Shown here in pieces: positions 1-11,071 of a stretch of 64,000 bases of DNA. The position numbers and the translations under genes are program-made. The notes under the pieces are model-generated. The model worked only from the letters and a program-made list of their open reading frames with translations, made no database searches and was not told where the DNA came from. The stretch is taken from contig NW_018344001.1 of the NCBI RefSeq assembly GCF_002099425.1, positions 2,883,501 to 2,947,500 of the forward strand, in the 5' to 3' direction. The number at the start of each line of letters is the position of its first letter. Position 1 is the first letter of the stretch. Source of the DNA: Phascolarctos cinereus. Taxonomy: Eukaryota; Chordata; Mammalia; Diprotodontia; Phascolarctidae.

Positions 1-637
1 TATTTGGACCCTCGGGCTATTTAGAACAAATGGTGCAACTGTGTAAATCAGCTCAATAAATAGGATCCCCAAAGATAAACTCTTCCCAATTGGCTCCCCC
101 CACCCCCCATAGCTGCTCTAGGTGTAAGAGGCAGGCAGCTGCCTTGGAAGCAGGCAGATTCTTGGAGACTCACAATGTACATAGCAACCTTCTTTCCTAT
201 ACCCATAGGACAGAGGAAGAGGAAATCTACTTGAATGAAAGGAAAAATGAGACCTTGGAAATTTACAGAAAATTGTCAGTTACAAGTATGCGAATTTACT
301 CCTGACTGCCATCTCCAGCGTTCTCAGAAGAGAAGCTGCCCATGTTTATATATGACAGAGCAGAAACTTTGTCTCATTGGGAATGAACAGGTTGCATAAA
401 ACTCCATCATCCAAACTGAGGAATCTGCTTCCATTAAATAGTTGGGGATGTCCAGCATAGTTGACTGCGTGTATAGGCAGACAGGTGGTGCAATGGTGAA
501 AGCTCAGAGTGTGGAATAGGGAAGACCTCCATCCAAATTGTGCCTTCACTAAAAACTTAACTAACTGCCTTAACAAATTAGTCTTATCTAGCTGTGTGAC
601 TGGTAAGTCCTTAGATATTAACTAGCCGTGTGACTTC
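1..637. other. Mostly unassigned sequence
   Basis: No gene or clear repeat is visible up to about 480. From about 485 the motifs ggtggtgcaatgg and tagctgtgtgac suggest a badly decayed tRNA-type SINE on the plus strand ahead of the clear MAR1 copy. That reading is weak. Confidence 0.4.
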
Positions 638-900
638 AGGGGCAGTGGATAGAGCAGTGGGATTGGAATCAAAAAGACTCATCTTCATGAGTTCAAATCT
701 GGCCTCAGATGCTTGATACTCATTAGCTCCGTGACCCTGGGCGAGTCACTTAACCCTATTAGCTTCATTTTCTTCATCTGTAAAATGAACTGCTGAAGGA
801 AAAGGCAAAGCATTGCAGTATCTTTGCCAAGAAAAAAAATCCATACGGCGTTGTGAGGAATCAGACATGACTGAAAAATGACTAAACATGAAACCACAAA
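638..900 (+). mobile_element. MAR1-type SINE
   Basis: The order is a tRNA-derived head (gcagtggatagagcagtgg), the CORE segment (gtgaccctgggcgagtcac, then cttcatctgtaaaatgaa), and the RTE/BovB-like tail (tttgccaagaaaa, then tcagacatgactgaaaaatg). The first bases of the head (the ctaggtggc part) are missing. MAR1 is a marsupial SINE thought to use RTE machinery, because its 3' end matches RTE LINEs. Confidence 0.85.
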
Positions 901-1358
901 TGTGACCAGGTAAGTCCTTGAAATTATCTTTCTAGGTTTTTCATGACACTTCTCTCTCCTGGTTCTCCTTCTATCTATGTAACCACTGCTGAATTTTCCT
1001 CACTCACTGTGGGTATCCTGTAGAGCTCTGTCCTAATTCATCATCTCTTCTCTCCTCCCCCATGCTCCTGTACTCAGTGATCTCATCAGCTCTCCTGGAT
1101 TCAGTTAGCATCTCTATACTGATGATTCACCAATCTACCCATCCAGCCCTAACTTTCCTGCTGCCCTCCACCCTTATGTCTCCAGCTGCCGATTGGATAC
1201 ATTGAAAAGGTTTTCCATAGGTGTCTCAAACATGACTTTTCCCAAACTGAACTCCTTAACTTTCTCTCAAATGCTTCCTTCTTCCTAACTTTCCTGTTAC
1301 TTTCGAGGTACCACCATCCTAGCTATCAACCAAGCTAAAAACCAGATGTTATCCCTGA

Positions 1359-1360
<2 letters not shown>

Positions 1361-1431
<71 letters not shown>
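1361..1431. repeat. (CT)n microsatellite inside L2
   Basis: About 35 uninterrupted CT units. It has expanded from the gactcctctctc stretch that L2 normally has at this place, so its origin is probably slippage within the LINE. Confidence 0.97.
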
Positions 1432-1435
<4 letters not shown>

Positions 1436-1694
1436 CTCCCCTCCTCCCCTTATATCCAATTTGTTGCCAAGGCCTGTTGATTTGATCTTTTTAACATCTC
1501 TCCAATAGTCCCACCCTTCTCTCCTCTGACACGGCCCCTACCCTAGTGTAGACCCCCATCACTTCATGCCTGGACTATTGGCATAGCCGCTGGTGGGTCT
1601 GGTGCGCCTCAAGTCTCTCCCCACGCCAGTACATCCTTCACTCTGCTGTGATCTTCTTAAAGCTCAGCTCCAACCTTGCCACCTCTCCTACTCA

Positions 1695-1955
1695 ATATGT
1701 AACTAGTATTTATAGAGAGCCTTAAGGTTTGCAAAGTACGGTAAAAATGTTATCTCATTCTAACATCCTGACAACCCTGGGAATTGTTATCCTATTATTA
1801 TTCCAATTTTACAAAAGTGGAAATGGAGGCAGACAGAAGTTAAATGACTTGTCCAGGTTCATATTGTGGTCATCTGAGGCCAGATTTGAACTCAGGCCTT
1901 CCTAACTCCAAGTCCAGCATACTCTCAGAGACTGTGCTACCTCCAGTGGCTTCCT
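1695..1955 (-). mobile_element. MIR/THER1-like CORE-SINE inside L2
   Basis: Read in reverse: ccttaaggtttgcaaagtac, tatctcattctaacatcctg, acttgtccaggttcatattg, gaggccagatttgaactcag and a degraded tRNA-type head near 1940. It splits the L2 between tccaaccttgcc and ccagtggcttcctatc, so it landed after the L2. Confidence 0.85.
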
Positions 1956-2487
1956 ATCATCTATAGGAACAAGTAAACAATTCTCTGCTTGGCTTTTAAA
2001 GCCCTTCATAATCTAGTCCCTGCCCCTTAAACCTTTCTAGTCTTCTTACACCTTACTCCCCTTCATCCCTGGCCCCTACACCACATACTCTGTAATCCAG
2101 TGACTGTGGCCTCCACACTATTCCTCCATCCACAACATTCCATCTTGGGCTCCTGGCATTTTCATTGCTTTCCCTCGTGCCTGGAATTCTCTTCTTCCTC
2201 ATCATTGCCTCCCAGATTCCCTGGTCTACTTTAAGTTCCAGCTAAAATCCCAATATCTACAGGAAGCCTGTTGCAATCTACCTTAATACTAGACCTTTGC
2301 CCTGTTGATTATTTCATATTGACCATGCCTATAGCTTGTTTACACATAAATGCTTGCACATTGTTGCCCTCATTAGACTATAAGGTCCTTGGGAACATGG
2401 ATTGTCTTTGCCTTTCTTTGTATCCACAGCACTTAGCACAGTGCCTGGAATACAGTAAACACTTAACAAATGTTGACTGATTAAATG

Positions 2488-2984
2488 ACTGAATTAACCT
2501 TTCTGAGCCTCACTCCTCCACTTCCAGAGGGCAGCATTTCCCATTAATTGCCAACCTGTAGTCAGGGGGCAGGCAAGGCAGCCTAGCTAGAGCAGAACCC
2601 TGGGGAGAGACAGGAGGACCTTGGTGCCAAACAAGTCAGACCGATGCCATCACCTAGACCCTCATCTCTTGTCACCCCATGGTGGAGTCGGTCCATGAGC
2701 TTGAATCCAAGAACCTTGGGAACAGCCCTGCTTCCAACCAACACTGTCAGCCATCATCCTAGGAAGCCACACCTGTGGCAATCTGCAGGAACTCCAGGCA
2801 CAGCTACTGAGGATCCAGAAAAGAGTGTTCTTGCCACCAAATCCTTGGCCCTGTCCAATGACTCGAGATCAAAAACTGGTGTGACTTTTATCAGTGGAAA
2901 GTATATTAAAGAAGAGGCCTTACAATCTGCTTCGTTGCTGCATCCTAAGGACAATAGGACCTGTCCATCGGATTTGCTGCTGAA
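2488..2984. other. No feature recognised
   Basis: About 500 bp without a repeat that I can name. A 128-codon open frame crosses 2644-3030 but has no motif I recognise, and its end runs into an L2 tail. Confidence 0.5.
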
Positions 2985-3122
2985 GCCTTCTATACATCTT
3001 GTCTTTCCCATTAGAATGGGAGCCTCTTGAGATCAGGGACTGTCTGACTTTTCCATGTATATCCCAAGCACTTAGCCCAGCGCTTTGCATGTAGCAAGTG
3101 CTCAATAAATGCTTCATTCATT
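2985..3122 (+). mobile_element. L2 3' end
   Basis: The 3' signature is present: cccattagaatgggagcctc, ttgagatcagggactgtct, agcacttagcccagcgc and gtgctcaataaatgcttcat. Confidence 0.85.
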
Positions 3123-3904
3123 CACATACCTCAGTAGAGAGGGGGGCTAGGGCTATGTAATGCTGCATGTGTAATCAGGCTTGCTCATTTTGGTGGCTAC
3201 TTTTGCTTAATTCTTGTTCTTTCATACAAAGGAGGGTTCAGTGGGGGAGAAGGGACACAGTGGGTAATGGCTACAGTGTAAAAATGGAAGGTACCAAGTA
3301 GACTTCTAATGTAGACACCTACAAACATGGAATGGGAGTGATATTGGAATGGATTGGGGGAGAAGCCAACAAAAGCCTAGATGAAGTCTAAGAGGGAAAA
3401 GAGGTATTTAAAGACAGAAGTGGGAGTCTTTGACATGCATTTTGCCATTCAATTTACTATTTTATTATACAGGAAAGCATCATGGCCTAAAGGAAAGTGC
3501 TTTGGAGGCATAGCTACAAGATCAGGTCTCCTTAATCCCAAACAGAGACAAACGATTTTCAGATTATAAACTCCAGACTTTGTGCTTTTTTCCTATTAAA
3601 TTTCATATTCTTAAATTTCCTTTTTGATAGAATTCTTGGATCAGTGATCCTCCCAGCTCTGGGTAAGATTATTAGAATGACAACATTTTAGACAGTGTAG
3701 CTTGGCTTTGGCGAGACCTTCAAGAAGGCCATTGGGTTGGGTGCTTTATCACCTGAGCCCCATCTGATCAGATGAAGATGGCCATGGGTGATCAGGCAAT
3801 CAGGTGATTGCAGGAAGGCAATGGGCAATGATCAGGGTCCTGGGATCACAGGGTGAGAGTTGCATAGACCCTTTGAGGTCATTCTTTAGGATGGGAGCCA
3901 ACCA
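3123..3904. other. Mostly unassigned sequence
   Basis: No clear repeat or gene. Around 3480-3560 (catggcctaaaggaaagtgc) there may be a very old SINE. At 3760-3840 short gatcagg and caggcaat motifs recur without forming an ordered array. Confidence 0.4.
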
Positions 3905-4035
3905 GAGGTCTGACGCTGGAGGCCCTTAGAGGTTGTATAGTCCAATCTCTTCCTTTTACAGATGAGGAACTGAGCTCCAGCCAGGTGTCATCCAAAGTCA
4001 CACAGTGGCAACGTTAGGATTTACACTCAAATATA
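3905..4035 (-). mobile_element. MIR3-like SINE
   Basis: Reverse orientation: ggaggcccttagaggttgta, tagtccaatctcttcctttt, acagatgaggaactgag and caaagtcacacagtggca. The ccttagaggt...tagtccaa part is the L3-type tail that marks MIR3 rather than MIR. Confidence 0.75.
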
Positions 4036-4044
4036 GTGACTCCA

Positions 4045-4205
4045 AGTTTAATTTTCTGACCTTTTTACATATGAGGAAATCAAGGCCCATTGAGTTGAGT
4101 GATTTGCTCAAGGTCACACAAGCTCTAAGCAGAAGAACTGGGATTGGAACTCAGGTCTTGTGACTCCAAAGCTCTGCGATCTTTCTATGGTATTTTTTCA
4201 TCTCC
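4045..4205 (-). mobile_element. MIR-family SINE
   Basis: Reverse copy directly after the previous one: atgaggaaatcaaggcccat, ttgctcaaggtcacacaagc, gggattggaactcaggtctt and gactccaaagctctgcgatc. It may be a second insertion or a tandem remnant. Confidence 0.75.
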
Positions 4206-4309
4206 TTTTCAATGCAGTGGATTGCGGAGGACTAATTGACCAATGGTGCCCAAAGGGTGTCACTTAGTGGATTACTATCTGCCTGGATAAAGGTCTTTAC
4301 TTAGTTAAC

Positions 4310-4870
4310 AGTATTAAAGAATTCTAGGACCTCAGAAGTGGAAAAAGACTGCATGGTCATCCAGTCCAGTGCACCCCTTAAAAAGCAAAACCCTAACTCT
4401 AGTGTCCTCAGGTCATCCATTCTTTGGTGGAAGACCTCTAGGGAGAGGGAACTTACAGCCTGATGAGGAGCCCATTCAACGTTCCAACAGCTGTAAGCAT
4501 TAGGAAGCTTCTCCTCACATAAAGGCTGATTTGGATGGACTGTTGTTTTTTTTTTTTTGGCTAGGCAATGGGGTTAAGTGACTTGCCCAGGGTCACACAG
4601 CTTGTAAGTGCTCTGTTTCTGAGGGCGGATTTGAACTCAGGTCCTCCTGAATCCAGGGCTGGTGCTCTATCCACTGTGCCACCTAGCTGTCCCATGATTT
4701 GGACTGTTTGCAGCTTCTATCCACTGCTTCTAATTTTTACTTCTGAGGACAAGTAGAAAAAAAATAGAAGCCTTCTTCCTTAGGAAAGTACTTGGGGACA
4801 GCTATTATATATCCCTTCCCCCTCCTCTGACTTGTTGTCTCCAATCTAAACATCCCTCATTTCTTATCCT
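4310..4870 (-). mobile_element. L3/CR1 LINE 3' end, split by a SINE
   Basis: Reverse CR1-clade 3' sequence. Landmarks are ttctaggacctcagaagtgg, ggtcatccagtccagtgc, tggtggaagacctctaggga, agcccattcaacgttccaac and agcattaggaagcttctcct. After the SINE it resumes with gcagcttctatccactgctt and ttgtctccaatctaaacatc. Confidence 0.8.
4545..4693 (-). mobile_element. Marsupial tRNA-SINE with duplication
   Basis: A reverse copy with poly-T at its left end, then ggctaggcaatggggttaag, tgacttgcccagggtcacac, ggatttgaactcaggtcctc and the head complement ccacctagctgtccc. It lies inside the L3/CR1. The flanks gatttggatggactgtt and gatttggactgtt look like the target duplication with a 4-base difference. It looks young next to its host element. 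Confidence 0.9.
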
Positions 4871-5144
4871 CAGTTCTCCATTGCGATTGGCACAAGACCT
4901 CTGTCCTTGGCTTGGTGTCTCTCAACATCTTTGCTAAAGTCCTGAAGACATAGAGACGAGGCTGGCAAAAATCTGTGGATGAAACAGTCAGCATTGACAG
5001 CAGCCACGCTGGATGACAGATTCAGGGTTTGAAAGCCCTTGACAGGAGGTGGGAAGAACTGAGGAGCAGGAAGAGCAAAGGGAGGCAAGCAGCAGCAACT
5101 GGCACTGTTCTTGTGATAAGAGAGAAAGTTCTGAGCAGCCCAGA
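4871..5144. other. Unassigned sequence
   Basis: No gene or named repeat. Part of it (about 5020-5144) may be a weaker extension of the unexplained block that follows. Confidence 0.35.
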
Positions 5145-5450
5145 GGGGCCCCTCGCTGACACCGAAGGGGGAGACACCGGGCCCGAAAGACACATGCTGG
5201 GCCCTGACAATTAAGAAGTCCACGGACCTAACCTAATGCTGCTTTCATTGCAAGTCAAAGACCTGGCCTTAATTTATGATCATAAGAAAACATGTAAGAC
5301 ATCAAAGAGTGTATTTGCGATAAATTACTAATGAGTTTTCAAGTATGGAAACACCGGGGGCTTATTTGAAGTAAAACTTGATGGTTGCTCCACAGGGATT
5401 TTCATATTTTTGACTGCATTACTCATTTTCTCTCCCTTAGAAATTCCCTT
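5145..5450 (-). repeat. Unclassified dispersed block, copy A
   Basis: On the minus strand this matches 51370-51650 read on the plus strand. The best core is 5203-5336, of almost the same length as its partner core (134 versus 135 bp). Shared exact blocks include ctcattagtaatttatc, aaattaaggc and taattgtcag. No tRNA head, CORE, LINE end or inverted termini are visible. I do not recognise the family. Confidence 0.7.
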
Positions 5451-5529
5451 CTTAACACACTTAAGGGCAGAAAAGATGCTTATTAAGATGTTCTATCATC
5501 CTAAGGTCATATAAAGAATTGAGTCAGAA

Positions 5530-5661
5530 TGAGCACCCTGCTTCAATTGAACAACCACTAATAAGTGGGCAGTAGGCACAAACCCCAAGTGGGGATGTTT
5601 CACCAAGGAAACAATCCCTGTCATCAAGGGACTCACATTATAATGGGGCAATCGAACAAAT

Positions 5662-5697
<36 letters not shown>

Positions 5698-5815
5698 CAG
5701 AATAGGTGGAAGGCAGTTTCAAAGGAAAGGCAGGAGCAGTGAAAGGGACAAAGAAAGACCTCAGGCCTCAGGCAGGATTTGCAGCTGGAACTTCCCTGCT
5801 CCTAAGAAGAATCAA
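5530..5815 (-). mobile_element. L2 3' region with (CA)n
   Basis: Reverse L2: aacaatccctgtcatcaagg, gactcacattataatggggc, then after a CA tract (5661-5696) gaataggtggaaggcagttt. A decayed copy whose microsatellite arose at the usual acaacatgcaaacaa place. Confidence 0.7.
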
Positions 5816-6729
5816 ACAGGAGATCAAAACCCAAATCTGATGACTTTCAAGCTTTTTAGTGGACAGAGGATTTGGAGGAGGGCTCTGTTGGTTTTTCTTT
5901 TTAGAAAATAATCTTAGAGAAAGTTTAGCTGTTCAATTCAGTTTGAATGACATTTTTAGAATCTGCAGGAGAATGGATGCATCTTAAATAATGTAAATTA
6001 GATTATATATGGATTTTTGTACGTCCTGATAAGACAGCTTAGTAAGGCACACATCATACACCTGAGTTTCCAGGGAACAATTTTAAAAGAATATGATAAA
6101 AGTACAATAAGCAGGGAAAATGAGTATCCTAATGTTGATGCTCCTACTATCATTAATAATCCCCTTTCAAATCAACATGTTCCTTGGCATCAGGGGCCAA
6201 TCCTGGCAACTTGGATTAAACTCGAGATCAGGAACATTTCATTTTCTTGGTGACACAGCCTGTCGAGGAGAAATGAGTCTTTTGGAGATAAATACAAACA
6301 CTAAATATTTAACTTTCCTTCACAGAATCGAGTTAGAACTCTATCTGTCCCTGGCGATTAGAGGATGATTAATGTCTGAAGAGCTGTCAGAACAACTCCT
6401 TGCTTTTATTCCTCCTATTTCAGGATGATGTGGAGAAGAAGCGAAGGCTCTGAAACAGAACAGAAGGGAACAGAAGGAAAAAAGATCATTACCAATTTTG
6501 GTTCAGGATCTGTGATCATGAGGCCTAGGAACTTGAGAGCCAAAAACAATATGGAGGAGAAGAGGGGCAGAGTCTCCTCTAGTCATTCCTCCAGACCAGC
6601 AGCTCCAGGATAAAAGCAAGCATTAAGTGATACATGAGTGCGATGCATGCACGCAGAGTGACAGCCACACTAATGCCTCTGTTATCCAAAATAGGAGGAG
6701 AGAGGAATATTCTGGATGAATGAATTTCC
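5816..6729. other. No feature recognised
   Basis: About 900 bp with no clear repeat. It is AT-rich at 5990-6130 and purine-rich at 6425-6500. Open frames of 60-80 codons here lack motifs and overlap each other in several frames. Confidence 0.5.
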
Positions 6730-6834
6730 TGATCAATCAACTAGAGTTTATCAGGCACCTGGGACACAGAGTTAAGGGGAGATGCTCTCCATCCTCAGGG
6801 AGCTTACAAGGCATTCTATGATGGTTACCTCTAA

Positions 6835-7010
6835 AGAGGCAACACTATGATGTGTTAAGTCTCCGAATCCATAAGTCCATTTACCAGGTACTGTGTGACC
6901 TTGAGTAAGTCAACTCACTTATCTGGGCCGCAGTTTTCTCATCTGCAAAGTTCAAAGAATAGGGTCAAAAGTAACCAGAATTTCCTTCCAATTCTAGAGC
7001 TAAACTCCAT
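6835..7010 (+). mobile_element. MIR3-like SINE inside L2
   Basis: Sense orientation: ctgtgtgaccttgagtaagt, gccgcagttttctcatctgc, then a tail ttccttccaattctagagct typical of the L3-tailed MIR3 group. Confidence 0.75.
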
Positions 7011-7060
7011 TTGACTCAACCCTCTGAGGTGGGATATTGAGATAAGAGCCAGGAAAACAA

Positions 7061-7183
<123 letters not shown>

Positions 7184-7884
7184 TTTACTGCAGTGGGACA
7201 TGGTGATGGTGTTGATGGTGGCGAGAAGATACCAGGAGGCAGAAGAGGGCCTATATGTACAACAGGTAAAAATAAAAATGTAAGTACAAATAGTTTTAGG
7301 AAGGAGAGAGCTCTAAGGATGGTTTACCTTAGGAAAGGCCTCCTGTGGGAGGTTGTGCTTGAAGCAAAAGTCGAAGGGATAGACAGGTGAGGAAGGAGGT
7401 CATTCTAGGCAGGAGGCACAGACAGTGCAAATCCATGGAGGCAGGAGATTACATGTTGAGTGTGGAGAACAGTCAGCAGGCCAGTTGGGCCAGAATGGAG
7501 AGTTGGGTGAAGAGGAATATCATAAAATAATGCAAGAGAGGAAGGCTGGCATCAGACAAGGAGGGACTTTAGATGGTTAACTGAAGCATTCACATTGTAT
7601 ACTAGAGGCAATAGGGAGCCTGTGAATCTCTTCAAGGAGAGAGAAACTTGTATCTTAGGATTTGTCACTCAACCAGTTTTATGAACTTTGACAAACATCT
7701 CTCTCACTCATGTACTTGTTTTAAATATTTGCATTTCTTGCCTTTCCTACTCCTCCTTAAAAATAAAGATGAGAATGATTTTCCCTGGTTAGTTTTATCA
7801 TATTTTTGTACTTTTTTCCCTCCTTAAGGAAGTAGACACAGAAGATTGTCCAGCAGGAAGCCTTCCTGAGACATTAAGGGACAG

Positions 7885-8015
7885 CCAACTAAACTTCTAG
7901 ACTATATAATCCTTGAGGTCAGGGACTAGTCTTTTGCTTCATAATCCCTGCACCAAGGAAGGCATCTAGCACACAATAGGTGCTTAATAAATGCTTGTTG
8001 GTTGATTGATTGAGA
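7885..8015 (+). mobile_element. L2 3' end
   Basis: taatccttgaggtcagggac, catctagcacacaataggtg and cttaataaatgcttgttggt give the L2 terminus, followed by its ttgattgattg end. Confidence 0.85.
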
Positions 8016-8638
8016 GAGCTAGTACTTACATTGATCAAATCAGATTTTTGTTAGTTTCAGAATTAAATACTTATGTACTTAAAGGTTATTTCCAAATTGC
8101 TTACAAAATGATCTATATAATGATTCTAAAATGATTTTGCCTTTTTTTGTTCTTAAAGTCTGAATAAGCAGAATAGGAAGATGGAAAGCTTACCCCAATA
8201 CTCTCAGGATATTCATTTAATTTGTTTTTTATTTTTTTCATTTTTCAACCAGCCCGCCTATATTTAGTGAATAACTGAGAAATGCTAATTTCTTGGAACT
8301 CCACTTGGAAAATAATTAAGTCTCATAGGAATTATGAGACCAAGTTAGAAGAAAGCATTTCCTCTCTCCTTCCTTTCCCCAGTAGTCATCCCAAACAAAC
8401 TTCCAATGACAGGCAAATGTGAAGGAAATGTGAGGCCAGAGCCTCCTGTTTTAACACCTGCACCATGAGAATCTTGGTCTAGGGGGAAGGTGAAGGACTT
8501 TGAAACAGAATGGTTTAAAAAAAAACCTCAAAAAGCCTATGCCTTTATGTGGCTTGATGGGACTAGAAACTCAGAGCTAGAATGGTTATGATTCTTTTTG
8601 GTTATTAGTTCTCACACCCTTTGGAAATGACTTTGTTT
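8016..8638. other. No feature recognised
   Basis: AT-rich single-copy-looking sequence. A short inverted repeat (gtctcata/tatgagac, 8322-8342) is too small to interpret. Confidence 0.5.
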
Positions 8639-8660
8639 AACTTTGTATAGATTTGGGATT
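8639..8660. repeat. Left target-site duplication of the L1
   Basis: 22 bp that recur at 11850-11871 with two mismatches (aactttgtatagattt here, aactttctatagattt there). This is the size expected for L1 target-primed insertion. Confidence 0.92.
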
Positions 8661-9475
8661 TCTGCTTCTGGGAGCCAAGATGGTGGAGTAAAAAGGTAGT
8701 CTCTCTCACCCTCCCCTATCAACTTCTGAAAACCCAGAAAATATCACCCCAGAAAAAAAAAAAACCTGGAACAGCTGAACTAGAAGAACAGTAGTGCAGC
8801 AGCCCAGCAAACAGGTCTCCCAGTGCCTCAGCAAAAATAAAGGAAGCAGCACTACAAAGGGCCCCAAGCAGATAAGCACCCTGCAGCATTCATCTGAAAG
8901 GAACTGAAGAAAGCAACCTAGAGTCTTCCTAAAGTCCCAGCCTTGCTGATTACAACCCAACACTAGGTAAGCTGTCAGAACCATACAGCCTCCAACTGTC
9001 AACCAGGAAGAGATCCTGAAGCGCAGGTGGTACAGCAGGCAAACACCAACACCTGCCTCAGTGAGGGCAGGGGAACTGGTGGAAAGCAGCTCAGGAAACC
9101 ACCAGGTGCCTCAGCACTCTACTGCAGAGGAATCGCCCAGTGCATTAGCAGAAATGAGGGAGGCAGCATTGCAAGGGGCCCCAGGCAGATAAACACCCTG
9201 CAGCACCCATCTAAAAGGAGCAGAAGGAAGCTAGAGGAAAGGAAAAGCAGGCAACCTAGAATTGCCTGAAAGTTCCAGCCTTGTTGATTCCACCCCAACA
9301 TGAGGTAAGCTGCCAGAACCCTACAGCCTCCAATTGCCAATGTAAGAGACCCCAGCACACAAAGCCAGTGACTAAGACCTAGGCTCCCAACACAAGAAGC
9401 TTGGGTCAGTGCCCTCTGTTCCCCAGCAGGAGAGCTCAATCTCAATCTCTTTAAAGGCCAGGGAATAAAGAAACT
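8661..9475 (+). promoter_or_regulatory. L1 5' UTR
   Basis: About 815 bp from ggagccaagatggtggagta to ORF1. It holds two imperfect copies of one block: 8810-8990 (cagcaaacaggtctcccagt, gataagcaccctgcagca, taagctgtcagaaccataca) and about 9115-9340 (cgcccagtgcattagcagaa, gataaacaccctgcagca, taagctgccagaaccctaca). L1 promoters of other mammals also carry tandem monomers. Promoter activity here is inference. Confidence 0.75.
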
Positions 9476-10455
9476 ATGAGTAAAAAGAAATGTACCATAG
9501 ATTCATATTATGAGAAGAGTGAAGATCAAGACAGAAATTCTGAAGAGGAAAATATTGTCAAGGAACCCACATCTGCGACATCAAAAGGGAATATGAACTG
9601 GTCTGAAGCCCAAAAAGCCATCTTAGAAGAGCTCAAGAAGGATTTTAAAAGTCTAATGAGAGAGGCAGAAGAGTCCTTAAAAAATACTATTGGCCAATTA
9701 GAAAAAAAGTACACTGAAGAAAACAAGTCCCTAAAAAACACAATTGGCCAACTGAAGAAGGAAGTACAAAAACTAACAGAAGAAAACAATCTGTTAAAAA
9801 CTAGAATTGGACAAATGGAAACTAATGACTGTATGAGAGAGCAAGAATCAGTCAAACAGAAACAATAAAATGAAAAAATAGATGAAAATGAAAAATACCT
9901 CATCAGTAAAACAACTGACCTGGAAAATCAACTCAGGAGAGACAATTTAAAAATAATTGGACTACCTGAAAATCATGATGCAAAAAAGAGCCTAGACAGT
10001 GTCTTTCAGGAAATCATAAAGGAAAATTGTCCAGAAGTCCTAGAACCAGAAGGTAAAATAACCATAAGAAGAATACACCGCTCATCACCTGAAAGAGATC
10101 CCAAATTGACAATGCCAAGGAATATAATAGCAAAATTCCAAAATTACCAGGTGAAAGAGAAGGTGCTGCAAGCAGCCAGAAAGAAACAATTTTAATATCA
10201 TGGAACCACAGTCAGAATTACACAAGACCTTGCAGCTTCTACATTAAAAGACCGCAGGGCATGGAACGTGATATTCCATGTGGCAAAGGAGCTTGGATTG
10301 CAGCCAAGGATCAACTACCCTGCAAAATGAGCATGATTTTTCAAGGGAGGAGATGGATATTCAATGAAATGGGGGACTTCCAAGCCTTCCTGATAAAAAG
10401 ATCAAAGCTCCACAAAAAATTTGATCTTCAAGTACAAGATTCAAGAGAAACATAA
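9476..10455 (+). pseudogene. L1 ORF1 remnant
   Basis: L1 ORF1p is an RNA-binding chaperone that trimerises through a coiled coil. The frame opens MSKKKCTIDSYYEK. Residues about 45-120 form a heptad coiled coil with repeated units (SLKNTIGQLEKK, SLKNTIGQLKKE, LLKTRIGQME). The RRM follows, with RRDNLKIIGLPE coded near 9935, then ITIRRIHRSSPERD and the C-terminal part (VAKELGLQPRINYPAK). Two in-frame TAA codons (9866-9868, and near 10193 after KKQF) and an apparent 1-base loss near 10327 break it. It is clearly inactive, but its sequence is still close to a normal ORF1. Confidence 0.9.
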
Positions 10456-11071
10456 AAAGGTAAACGGGACAGAAAGATACGGTATGTTGTTAATAAGGGC
10501 AGACTGTCTATATCCCTACAAGGGAAGATGACACTTGCAACTCTTGAGAACTGTATTGTTATTACACCATGTTAAAGGAGTATACATAAAGGGGGTGGAT
10601 ATTAGTTGACTTTGATGTAATGACAAAAAAGAAATCTAATCAAGTGGATTAAATGGATCCAAGTAAGTGGACTAGTCTGATCTTAGAAATGTACTGAGAA
10701 AGGAGGAGGCAGACAAGGGCAAGTTACATTACAGGAAAAGACAGAAAATCCTATTAAAGCAGAGGGAAAGAAGGGAGGGGGGTGAGCATTGTTTGAACCT
10801 TACTCTCATCAGATTTGTCTCAAGAAGGGAATAACATAAACAGTTAGACATAGAAATTTAACTTGCACTATAGGCAATAGGAGGGAAAAGGGGAAAGAAA
10901 AAGGAGGGGGGATATAAGTGAGGGAAGAAGCAGTAAGGGTAAAGGGGAAGAAAAGGGAAAGGGATAATAGAAGGGATGAGAGACTGAAGAAGGCAGTGGT
11001 CAAAAGCAAAACACTAGTGGGGGGAGGAAAGAAGAAAGGAGAAAGAAAACCATAAACAGGGGGAAGAAAGG
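10456..11071 (+). other. L1 inter-ORF spacer
   Basis: Purine-rich spacer between ORF1 and ORF2. Recognisable marsupial L1 landmarks are gaaccttactctcatcag and gggaataacataaaca. The same spacer type reappears, without ORF2, at 48278-48780. Confidence 0.75.

Larger units (their letters stand above)
940..2487 (+). mobile_element. L2 LINE, 3' 1.5 kb
   Basis: This is a long decayed L2 in sense orientation. Recognisable L2 landmarks appear in order: ttcccaaactgaactcctta near 1235, ggtaccaccatcct near 1307, ccaatttgttgccaaggcct near 1456, the agtcttcttacaccttactc block near 2039, the ccagctaaaatccca block near 2238, and the usual 3' end (ttagactataaggtccttgg, then cagtgcctgg, then cttaacaaatgttgactga). 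It is interrupted by a (CT)n tract and a reverse CORE-SINE. No open frame survives. Confidence 0.9.

Noticed and set aside
638-720. Functional tRNA genes at SINE heads
   Set aside because: A- and B-box-like motifs are present but no cloverleaf with paired acceptor stem; these are SINE heads.
2644-3030. 128-codon plus-strand frame
   Set aside because: No motif; it runs into the L2 3' end and has opposing open frames over the same bases.
3760-3840. Tandem repeat of gatcagg/caggcaat words
   Set aside because: Words recur but not in a fixed order or period.
8020-8640. Promoter or CpG island upstream of the L1
   Set aside because: AT-rich with few CpGs and no transcript evidence.
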